A stretch of DNA of 41,435 nucleotides, taken from positions 1 through 41,435 of the forward strand of contig CALKIZ010000089.1 of NCBI GenBank assembly GCA_937995735.1, written 5' to 3'. The translations under genes and the position numbers were made by a program. The notes under the pieces are model-generated. The model searched no databases. It was not told where the DNA came from and saw only the letters and a program-made list of their open reading frames with translations. Origin of the DNA: an uncultured Neomegalonema sp. (GTDB lineage: Bacteria; Pseudomonadota; Alphaproteobacteria; Rhodobacterales; Rhodobacteraceae). Below are positions 35,413 to 41,435 of this stretch, one piece after another (the first letter of the stretch is position 1; each line of letters opens with the position of its first letter).

Positions 35413-37476
35413 ATGACCGAGGGGGAAGGACCCGTAAAGCGGTTATGGACGGCACAACAGCGCCAGTTTGCGCTTTGGACTCCTGTGATGATCGGAATTG
35501 GCGTTTGGGTTCGGTTGGGCCTTAGTTGGTCGATACCTTTTTGGGCGGTATTATTGGTGCTCGGTTTTGGGGGCGCGGTTTCTGTCCATTTCCGCCGTAG
35601 CGGTTCTGAATTTAGGACGCTAACAAGCGCCGCACTAGTCTTCGTAGTGATTGGGGTTTTTGCCGGATCTCTGCGGGTTATGCTGGTTGATGCGCCTGTT
35701 TTGGAAAGCGATTTTCAAGGCGAGGTAACGGGGCGGGTCATTGCGACAGATCGCTCCAGATCTGGTTCGCCGCGTGTCGTTTTGGATGGGTTATCGCTGG
35801 CCGGCGTTCATTCGAGCGCTGTGCCTAAGCGTATGCGCCTTACGTTAATTGATGCAGATGAAACGCCGATTATAGGATCGGTCATTTCCGTCATTGGGAC
35901 TGTTGGCCCTCCCGCTGGCCCTGCTGCGCCGGGTGCGTTTGATTTTTCTCGGCAGGCGTTTTTTAGGCAGATTGGCGGTGTCGGGTATGTGCGCGGAAAT
36001 GTTGAAATTCGGCAGCTACCCGAAGGCAAATCGCTGTGGCTTCAGAGAGTACGGTCGGACATTTCTAAAGAATTGCGCGCGGGCATTACAGGAGAAGAGG
36101 GCGCTGTCGCCGCCGCGTTGATAGTCGGGGACCGCTCTCACATTTCCGATAATGTGACCATCGCATTGCGGGATTCCGGATTGGCGCATTTGCTGGCGAT
36201 CTCTGGCTTGCATATCGGTTTAATGAGTGCTTTGACATTCTGGTTGGTCCGCTTTGCTCTTGCGTTATTACCGAATTTTGCAAGCCGGTTTCCTATTCGA
36301 AAGATTGCTGCACTGGCTGGTTTGGGTGCTGCGGGTGGATACCTCGCATTAGCTGGGTTTGGCGTGGCGACGCAGCGGGCGTTCATCATGTCGGCGGTGG
36401 CTTTTACGGCAATCTTACTCGACCGACCTGCTGTAACTGCGCGTGGATTGGCTGCAGCGGCGTGTATTGTATTGTTGTTTCGGCCCGAAAGCCTTTTTGA
36501 AGCTGGCTTTCAAATGTCCTTTGCAGCCGTTGCCGTACTAATCGCGGGATACGAGGTCACGCGAGGATTTTGGCGTCGCCGGGCGCAGTTGCAGGCGATT
36601 CATCAGCGCATATTCACAGGGATTATCGCAACGATGGCAACCAGTGTGATGGCAGGTGCAGCCACTGCACCTTTTGCGGTCTATCACTTTAATCGATTGG
36701 TTGCGTATGGGTTGCCTGCAAATCTTTTCGCGACGCCGGTCATGGGGCTATGGATCATGCCCGCAATTATTTTAACGGCTGTTCTTGCACCTTTCGGGTT
36801 TGCCGGATTGGGGCTGGCACTTCTTGGATGGGGTATTGGATATGTTTTATGCATTGCTGATTTTGTTGCTGGATTAGAAGGTGCAGCTGGATCAATTCCA
36901 GCTGGTTCACCTACGGCATTTGCAGCGATTATATTTGCCGGATTATGGCTTGTGATCTGGCGTGGCCCGCTTCGGATCGTATCAATATTACCGTTTTTGG
37001 TGGGAGTATTTCTTTGGCGCGGCATTGATCAACCTGATGTTCTCATCTCTGAAGGCGCGCGGTTGGTTGCAGCACGCGCTGACAACGGATCGCTTTGGGT
37101 GAGCCGTGAACGTAAATCGGGCTATTCAGCTGAGACTTGGTTGCGGCGAAATGGGGAAGGCAATACGTCGCAATCTCAGGCGTATAAACGCCGTGACTGG
37201 AAATGTTCGCGAACACATTGTCTTGGTGTCGCGCGGTTCGGAAAGCAGATCATTCTGTTCCGTAATTCATCCAATAGGAAAGTCATTGAATATTGTAGAA
37301 ACGGCGCAATCGTTATTGTGCCGAAAATTTTCGTAAGTCAGGAACTGAAAACACAATGCACGGTCATTGATCGCGCCGTTCTTGATTCCGCCAGTTCCGT
37401 TTCAGTGACTCTCGCCTCAAGGTCGAAAGCCTTGATCAATGTAGCGAGAGCGACTTCGTTGGGCGATAATCAGTAG
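35413..37476 (+). CDS. comEC: ComEC/Rec2-family DNA uptake channel protein
   Basis: The 687-residue inner-membrane protein has an N-terminal DUF4131-like OB domain ([20 protein letters not shown]), the Competence domain with the hallmark [20 protein letters not shown], and several C-terminal membrane segments. The final 150 residues are a degenerate extracytoplasmic domain ([24 protein letters not shown]) rather than an intact metallo-beta-lactamase domain, as in many alphaproteobacteria. Its role is translocation of single-stranded DNA in transformation. ATG 35413 follows GGAGG by four bases. It overlaps the convergent lexA by seven bases. Confidence 0.93.
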   Translation: MTEGEGPVKRLWTAQQRQFALWTPVMIGIGVWVRLGLSWSIPFWAVLLVLGFGGAVSVHFRRSGSEFRTLTSAALVFVVIGVFAGSLRVMLVDAPVLESDFQGEVTGRVIATDRSRSGSPRVVLDGLSLAGVHSSAVPKRMRLTLIDADETPIIGSVISVIGTVGPPAGPAAPGAFDFSRQAFFRQIGGVGYVRGNVEIRQLPEGKSLWLQRVRSDISKELRAGITGEEGAVAAALIVGDRSHISDNVTIALRDSGLAHLLAISGLHIGLMSALTFWLVRFALALLPNFASRFPIRKIAALAGLGAAGGYLALAGFGVATQRAFIMSAVAFTAILLDRPAVTARGLAAAACIVLLFRPESLFEAGFQMSFAAVAVLIAGYEVTRGFWRRRAQLQAIHQRIFTGIIATMATSVMAGAATAPFAVYHFNRLVAYGLPANLFATPVMGLWIMPAIILTAVLAPFGFAGLGLALLGWGIGYVLCIADFVAGLEGAAGSIPAGSPTAFAAIIFAGLWLVIWRGPLRIVSILPFLVGVFLWRGIDQPDVLISEGARLVAARADNGSLWVSRERKSGYSAETWLRRNGEGNTSQSQAYKRRDWKCSRTHCLGVARFGKQIILFRNSSNRKVIEYCRNGAIVIVPKIFVSQELKTQCTVIDRAVLDSASSVSVTLASRSKALINVARATSLGDNQ

Positions 37477-38174
37477 CTGCGCAGCAAAGCAACGAGTTTA
37501 CCCTGAATGGTGACAGCACCAGGACCATAAATCTGCGTCTCATAGGCTGGATTCTCAGCTTCTAGAGCAATAGAATCTCCCTTCATACGAAGGGTTTTCA
37601 GCGTCGCTTTATTATCTTCATGAATATAGGCTACGACGATTTCTCCGGATCGTGCGGTATCACATTTTTGGACGACAACTGTATCGCCGTCATTGATCCC
37701 AACGCCAGTCATGGAGTCGCCATCGACGGTCAATCCATAATGTTCGCCTGAAGCAGGCATGTAGGCGGCTGGAAAATGTAGGGTATCCGCATGAGCTTCT
37801 GCTGCTTCGATGGGCAGACCAGCAGCAATCTTATTCATCATCGGAACTTCACGAAATTCACCAGACGTTACGACAGGACGCTGAGTTTGTGGCGCCTGTT
37901 TGCTGCGACCCCCTTCGATGACGTTCGGTCTAAATCCGCCTGAACCCCGTGCCGATGCGTTCTCTGGAAGTTTCACCACTTCTAAGGCCCGTGCCCTATG
38001 ACGCAGCCTACGTAGAAAGCCACGTTCTTCTAAGGCCGTAATTAGTCGGTGAATTCCTGACTTTGATTTTAGACCCAAGGCTTCTTTCATTTCGTCAAAA
38101 GACGGTGAAATTCCAGTGTCTTGAATGCGCTCATCAATGAAGGTCAGCAGTTCGTGTTGTTTCTTAGTAAGCAT
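37470..38174 (-). CDS. lexA: LexA repressor (SOS regulator)
   Basis: The 234-residue protein has an N-terminal winged helix (MLTKKQHELLTFIDERIQDT, SKSGIHRLITALEERGFL) and a C-terminal S24 peptidase domain. The autocleavage site is Ala118-Gly119 (NKIAAGLP), with Ser154 (GDSM) and Lys193 (ATLKTL) as the catalytic dyad. The linker between the domains is long, as in alphaproteobacteria. RecA-stimulated cleavage lifts repression of the SOS genes. A perfect SOS box lies 38 bases upstream, so it is autoregulated. Confidence 0.97.
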   Translation of the reverse strand: MLTKKQHELLTFIDERIQDTGISPSFDEMKEALGLKSKSGIHRLITALEERGFLRRLRHRARALEVVKLPENASARGSGGFRPNVIEGGRSKQAPQTQRPVVTSGEFREVPMMNKIAAGLPIEAAEAHADTLHFPAAYMPASGEHYGLTVDGDSMTGVGINDGDTVVVQKCDTARSGEIVVAYIHEDNKATLKTLRMKGDSIALEAENPAYETQIYGPGAVTIQGKLVALLRSY

Positions 38175-38211
38175 AGAGGGCGTCTCCCGCCGAGTTGCAC
38201 TTTACGCTTTT

Positions 38212-38226
38212 GTTCTATTTAAGTTC
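38212..38226. promoter_or_regulatory. LexA box (SOS box), GTTC-N7-GTTC
   Basis: GTTC (38212-38215), seven bases, then GTTC (38223-38226) is an exact match to the alphaproteobacterial LexA operator, a direct repeat unlike the palindrome of E. coli. It lies 38-52 bases upstream of the lexA start. Confidence 0.92.
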
Positions 38227-38252
38227 ATGGCCTGTGTCAAGTTATGTTCTTG

Positions 38253-38267
38253 AAACGATCATAGAAC
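38253..38267. promoter_or_regulatory. Second, imperfect LexA half-site pair
   Basis: On the minus strand this reads GTTC-N7-GTTT, one base off the consensus, 27 bases beyond the perfect box. A plus-strand GTTCT at 38246-38250 also makes an inverted pair with AGAAC (38263-38267). It may be an auxiliary operator; support is limited to the match. Confidence 0.4.
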
Positions 38268-38328
38268 GATGATTATTGAGAATAATGCTTAAAGCGTGAA
38301 TTTGCTTAAGTTATTGAATCAAAATTAC

Positions 38329-38811
38329 TTACACGCTCGGCGTAAGTTGTCCAAAGCCACCTCTGGTCGTTTGTAAGAACACACTTTGCCCCGGTACCAG
38401 TGTCCTGTCCCCTTGAACGATTGTTACCAAGGAACCATCATCTAACTTGACGACATATTCGGTACCGACCTGACGTGATAAATCATTCTCAATGGCCGCA
38501 CCGATCAACCCGCCGATGATAACACCGCCAAATGCTCCGAGTACGGAAGCGGCGCTGGACCCGCGTCGATAACTACGGCGTGAGCGGCTTGGGCCGATTT
38601 GTGACCCTGCGATTCCACCTGCAAAAGCACCGATTGTTGCGCCTAATCCTGTGCCGCCGGAAGAAGTTTCCACATCGCGTTTTGAGACGACAACGCCGGT
38701 TTCCGTTGCTATGGCATATCCTGAGGATACGCGCTGAAATCCACCATGAGTTGAGTGTGCGCAGCCGCTGAGGGTGAGGGCGGTAGCAATCGCGAGAATG
38801 GGACGTCGCAT
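38329..38811 (-). CDS. Glycine-zipper outer-membrane lipoprotein (SlyB/17-kDa antigen-like)
   Basis: The 160-residue product begins with a lipoprotein signal (MRRPILAIATALTLSGC; Cys17 acylated). The middle has two glycine-zipper helices (TGLGATIGAFAGGIAGSQIG and SVLGAFGGVIIGGLIGAAI) and the C-terminus a beta-rich YVVKLDDGSLVTIVQGD segment like that of SlyB. It is probably an outer-membrane or periplasmic stress lipoprotein. ATG 38811 has GGAGGA upstream, whereas the longer frame starts within kdsA. It lies 25 bases after the kdsA stop on the same strand and is likely co-transcribed with it. Confidence 0.87.
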   Translation of the reverse strand: MRRPILAIATALTLSGCAHSTHGGFQRVSSGYAIATETGVVVSKRDVETSSGGTGLGATIGAFAGGIAGSQIGPSRSRRSYRRGSSAASVLGAFGGVIIGGLIGAAIENDLSRQVGTEYVVKLDDGSLVTIVQGDRTLVPGQSVFLQTTRGGFGQLTPSV

Positions 38812-38836
38812 AAGTTCCTCCAAGGTTTTCCTGAGC

Positions 38837-39643
38837 TTAAGCGCTTTTCGCCAATTTATCAAAGCCTTGTAGCGTGCTCAACACATTGTGCATTTCCGTT
38901 AGCGGGATCATATTCGGCCCATCCGATGGCGCATTGTCAGGATCTTCGTGAGTTTCGATAAAAACTGCGGCAATTCCGAGGCTTACGGCACAGCGGGCCA
39001 GCAGCGGCGCCATAGTTCTATCCCCTCCGGATGAACCGCCAAGGCCGCCGGGTTGTTGCACGGAATGGGTGGCATCGAACACCACAGGGCAGGCGCATTG
39101 CTGCTTCATCGTTGGAATCGCTCGCATATCTGCGACTAGCGTGTTGTAGCCGAAGGAAACGCCGCGCTCTGTCGCCCACACGTTCTGGTTGCCGCTCTCT
39201 CTGATTTTGCCGACAACATTTTTCATGTCCCAAGGTGCCAAAAACTGCCCCTTTTTTACGTTAACAACTTTACCTGTTGTGGCAGCTGCAACCAGTAAGT
39301 CCGTCTGACGACACAGAAAAGCCGGTATCTGTAAAACATCCACGACTTCGGCAACTGGAGCGCAATGCGCGGTTTCATGAACGTCAGTAAGGCACTGTAA
39401 TCCCAATGTTTCCTTGAGTTCGGCAAAGACCGGCAGCGCGCCTTCCAACCCGATGCCGCGTTTTCCGTAGATAGAGGTCCGGTTTGCCTTGTCGTAACTC
39501 GCTTTAAAAATCAAAGGCATACCGAGCTTATCGCATATTGACTTTAACTCACTCGCGATCATCATTGAATGATCACGGCTTTCCATCTGGCAAGGCCCGG
39601 CGATCAGCGTCAGCGGAGCATCATTGGCAACGTGAGACAGCAT
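38837..39643 (-). CDS. kdsA: 3-deoxy-8-phosphooctulonate (KDO-8-P) synthase
   Basis: The 268-residue TIM-barrel enzyme condenses arabinose-5-phosphate with phosphoenolpyruvate to make KDO-8-P for the lipopolysaccharide core. IAGPCQMES, FKASYDKANRTS, LTDVHE, PAFLCRQTDLL, NVKKGQF and FDATHSVQQPGG are diagnostic. Cys18 in AGPC marks the metal-dependent class, in contrast to the Asn of E. coli KdsA. ATG 39643 with GAGGG upstream is preferred to the frame opening at 39712. Confidence 0.96.
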   Translation of the reverse strand: MLSHVANDAPLTLIAGPCQMESRDHSMMIASELKSICDKLGMPLIFKASYDKANRTSIYGKRGIGLEGALPVFAELKETLGLQCLTDVHETAHCAPVAEVVDVLQIPAFLCRQTDLLVAAATTGKVVNVKKGQFLAPWDMKNVVGKIRESGNQNVWATERGVSFGYNTLVADMRAIPTMKQQCACPVVFDATHSVQQPGGLGGSSGGDRTMAPLLARCAVSLGIAAVFIETHEDPDNAPSDGPNMIPLTEMHNVLSTLQGFDKLAKSA

Positions 39644-39784
39644 GGAAAACCCTCGTATAAACTGTGAAAACTGCCGCGTATCTATGGCAAAACCCGCAAA
39701 AAGCACACCCATAGTTTTCTCACGCAGTTTGCTTGACGGGGTACTGGCATCGCGTCACTGTCTCCCGCCGAACGAGAGGTCTTT
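39644..39784. other. Divergent intergenic region kdsA / restriction-methyltransferase remnant
   Basis: These 141 bases mark the boundary between core genes and the acquired patch on the right. The GAGAGGT at 39774-39780 is the ribosome-binding site of the remnant. I saw no attachment-site-like repeat or tRNA end here. Confidence 0.4.
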
Positions 39785-40990
39785 GTGAGTCAGCTTTTAA
39801 TCAACGCATTCCACACCGAACTCGCGCGGATACAGCGCATGACGGGCAGTACGAACGAGCAAACGATTCGTGAAGCCTTCAAGCGGTTGCTCCATAATTG
39901 GTCGCGCAGCCGCAATCTCGATCTTGTGACCGAGCATCCGGTCCAAACGCCGCAGGGCAAGACCGTCTATCCCGATGGGACCGTGCTGTATGAATTGCGC
40001 GTGCCGCTCGGGTATTGGGAAGCCAAAGACACCAAAGACGATCTTGATGCCGAGATTGAGGATAAATTCCGCAAGGGCTATCCGCAAGACAACATCCTGT
40101 TCGAAAATTCCGCCGATGCTGTGCTGTATCAAAACCGCCGCGAGGTCATGCGGTGCAGCATGACCGATACGGAACAGCTTGGCGCGCTGCTGGACCTCTT
40201 TTTCGAATACGAGCCGGAGGCGATCAAAGATTTTCGCAAAGCCGTGGAGACATTCAAGACCGATCTTCCGGCGGTCCTTGATGCCTTGCGCGGAAAAATC
40301 GACACGGCCTACAACGATAACAAATCCTTCACCAAAGCCGCTGCGCATTTTCTGGAGCATGTGAAATCAACGGTGAACCCCGCTTTGCAAGAGGCGGATG
40401 TGCGCGAGATGCTGATCCAGCATATTCTCACCGAAGAGATTTTCAGCCATGTGTTCAACGAAGGCGATTTCCACCGCGAGAACAACATCGCCAAAGAGCT
40501 GTATGCGTTAGAGCGCGAGTTCTTCACCGGCGCGACCAAGCGCGAAACGCTGGCGGCGCTTAACCCCTATTACGCCGCCATCCGCGCGAACGCGGCACAG
40601 ATCACGGGGCATGGCGAGAAACAGACTTTTCTCAAAGTCATCTATGAGAATTTCTATAAGGTCTATAACCCCAAAGCCGCCGACCGCCTTGGTGTGGTCT
40701 ATACCCCGAATGAGATTGTGCGCTTTATGATCGAGGGCGCCGATTGGCTGTGCCACAAACATTTCGGCAAATCGATGATCGAGCCGGGGGTAGACATTCT
40801 CGACCCGGCCACCGGAACCGGCACATTCATTTGCGAGCTGATCGAACATTTCGCCGGACAGCCCGCGAAACTGGCGCAGAAATACAAAGAAGAACTGCAC
40901 GCCAACGAAGTCGCCATCCTGCCCTATTATGTTGCCAATCTGAATATCGAGGCGACCTATGCCGCCGTCTCCGGTCAGTTCATGGAACTA
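39785..40990 (+). pseudogene. Truncated type ISP/IIG-like restriction-modification enzyme (PD-(D/E)xK nuclease + N6-adenine methyltransferase)
   Basis: The N-terminal region (MSQLLINAFHTELARIQRMTGS onward) holds a PD-(D/E)xK-like nuclease core: YPDGTVLYELRVPLGYWEAKD, with D, E and K in the expected order. A helical spacer follows. A Rossmann methyltransferase then begins: LGVVYTPNEIVRFMIEGADWL and motif I DPATGTGTFICELI. It stops after YVANLNIEATYAAVSGQF, before the NPPY-type catalytic motif IV and the target-recognition domain. Intact relatives are far longer (over 1000 residues). The reading frame runs to 41074 but the last part is unrelated sequence. It starts at GTG 39785 with GAGAGG upstream. 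It should be inactive as a methyltransferase; the nuclease domain may still be made. GC-rich codon use differs from its neighbours, suggesting acquisition. Confidence 0.82.
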
Positions 40991-41049
40991 AATCGACTCT
41001 TGATGATGCTCCAAGTAGATTTTCGCAAAAATCAGCCAAGGACATTTGA
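40987..41049 (+). pseudogene. C-terminal remnant of another gene joined to the truncated methyltransferase
   Basis: In the next reading frame this segment reads TKSTLDDAPSRFSQKSAKDI and stops at 41047-41049. Its TGA is directly followed by the ATG of the next gene, and AAGGA inside it provides that gene's ribosome-binding site. That is how a neighbouring gene in an operon normally ends. It implies that a deletion or recombination at about 40,985 removed the rest of this gene and of the methyltransferase. Identity is unknown and the join position is approximate. Confidence 0.5.
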
Positions 41050-41343
41050 ATGCAATACGACCTTTCAGGATTGACGGCTTCTCAGCTAGAATGGTTAGAC
41101 AGTGTTATCGGCCAGTTCAAGCTGCCTCATTCGTTCAATCGAGACCCGTCGTCCGATTGGATCGTGCCGGAGGTACTTGAACGTTTCGGGGACGCTCTTC
41201 GAATTCACCATGCATTTAGTCGGCAACCTTTGAGTAAAGATCGCTTTGAATATGCGTTGGAGAGAGCATTATCTTTATCAGGTATCGCTGCGCGACTAGG
41301 GTCTGTTGACGTTCAAGCGAGAAGAATCAGGGTTGCTGCATAA
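41050..41343 (+). CDS. Unknown protein, 3' end replaced by IS5-like element
   Basis: A 97-residue product with a good ribosome-binding site (AAGGA eight bases before the ATG). Residues 1-83 (MQYDLSGLTASQLEWLDSVI to SLSGIAARL) are native, with no recognised domain. From about 41299 the codons belong to the inserted element, whose transposase is encoded on the opposite strand, so the last 14 residues are foreign and the true C-terminus is lost. It follows restriction-modification debris and might be a small accessory of that system, which is unproven. Confidence 0.6.
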   Translation: MQYDLSGLTASQLEWLDSVIGQFKLPHSFNRDPSSDWIVPEVLERFGDALRIHHAFSRQPLSKDRFEYALERALSLSGIAARLGSVDVQARRIRVAA

Positions 41344-41435
41344 GCAACGAAGGCAGTGTAACTGGTATCGGTTTTACAGGAGCGCATGGCGATACCTCTG
41401 TTTTCCTTGATCTTCCCGAAGAAGTTTTCGATCAG
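41299..41435 (-). mobile_element. IS5-like insertion sequence, end portion
   Basis: The terminus reads GGGTCTGTTGACGTT beginning at 41299, preceded by CTA (41296-41298), so a CTAG-type target or a TA duplication, as some IS5-family groups prefer, is plausible. The transposase 3' end starts 14 bases inside. The element continues beyond the window, so the other inverted repeat cannot be checked. Confidence 0.7.
41313..41435 (-). CDS. IS5-family transposase, C-terminal part (cut by window edge)
   Basis: Read from the right edge leftwards, the frame gives LIENFFGKIKENRGIAMR, then SCKTDTSYTAFVAYAATLIL and a stop at 41315-41313. The ENFFxKxKxxRxIAMR pattern holds the catalytic glutamate region of DDE transposases of the IS5 family. 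It is the last 40 codons of a gene whose start lies beyond the window, so completeness cannot be judged. Confidence 0.82.
   Translation of the reverse strand: MIENFFGKIKENRGIAMRSCKTDTSYTAFVAYAATLILLA

Noticed and set aside
35413-37476. comEC as a truncated pseudogene because it lacks the metallo-beta-lactamase domain
   Set aside because: The degenerate C-terminal domain with the CxxxxC-type segment is common in alphaproteobacterial ComEC, and the frame is intact.

Overview
The window looks like a chromosomal piece of a free-living, Gram-negative alphaproteobacterium of moderate GC content. The evidence is the gene order (pyrH-frr-uppS-cdsA-dxr-rseP-bamA-skp-fabZ-lpxA-lpxI-lpxB facing gltA-gltX, then comEC and lexA), the use of LpxI rather than LpxH, and a perfect GTTC-N7-GTTC SOS box upstream of lexA, which is the alphaproteobacterial form. 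I cannot name the genus; a relative of Caulobacterales, Maricaulales or Parvularculales would fit.

Layout. 1-4.3 kb: a solute-binding-domain protein without a signal peptide, then acpP, fabF, mltG and a VOC-fold protein, closed by a strong bidirectional terminator. 4.3-8.6 kb: one very large gene for a 1426-residue membrane-anchored coiled coil ending in an OmpA-like peptidoglycan-binding domain. 8.8-10.1 kb: a DMT/EamA exporter converging on a second VOC protein. 10.1-20.4 kb: an accessory exopolysaccharide region with a polyprenyl-phosphate sugar transferase, Wza-like export lipoprotein, polysaccharide deacetylase, FemAB/CelD-like acyltransferase, GT4 glycosyltransferase coupled to a small membrane protein, and an O-antigen-ligase-like protein. 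Several members resemble families that accompany exosortase A (XrtA/PEP-CTERM) loci, but no exosortase, chain-length regulator, tyrosine kinase or flippase is present. This region also holds a CxxxCW rhodanese-like protein, an unrecognised basic protein and a tandem array of about 190-bp units with REP-type palindromes.

20.5-32.6 kb: a dense co-directional core operon for UMP kinase, ribosome recycling, undecaprenyl-PP synthesis, CDP-diacylglycerol, the MEP pathway, site-2 proteolysis, outer-membrane protein assembly and lipid A. lpxD is absent from its usual place between skp and fabZ. 32.5-38.2 kb: gltX-gltA on the minus strand, comEC on the plus strand and lexA on the minus strand with its SOS box. 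The gltA terminator appears to sit inside the lpxB coding sequence. 38.3-39.6 kb: kdsA followed closely by a glycine-zipper lipoprotein.

39.8-41.4 kb: a degraded mobile or defence patch. It holds the front part of a PD-(D/E)xK nuclease/N6-adenine methyltransferase, cut at about 40,985 and joined out of frame to the tail of another gene. A short unknown gene follows, interrupted by an IS5-like element whose transposase C-terminus runs off the right edge.

I did not find a demonstrably new multi-gene system. The best candidates for new biology are the giant OmpA-domain coiled coil with heptad-register internal duplications, the exosortase-less XrtA-type polysaccharide cluster with its coupled small membrane protein, and the broken restriction island.
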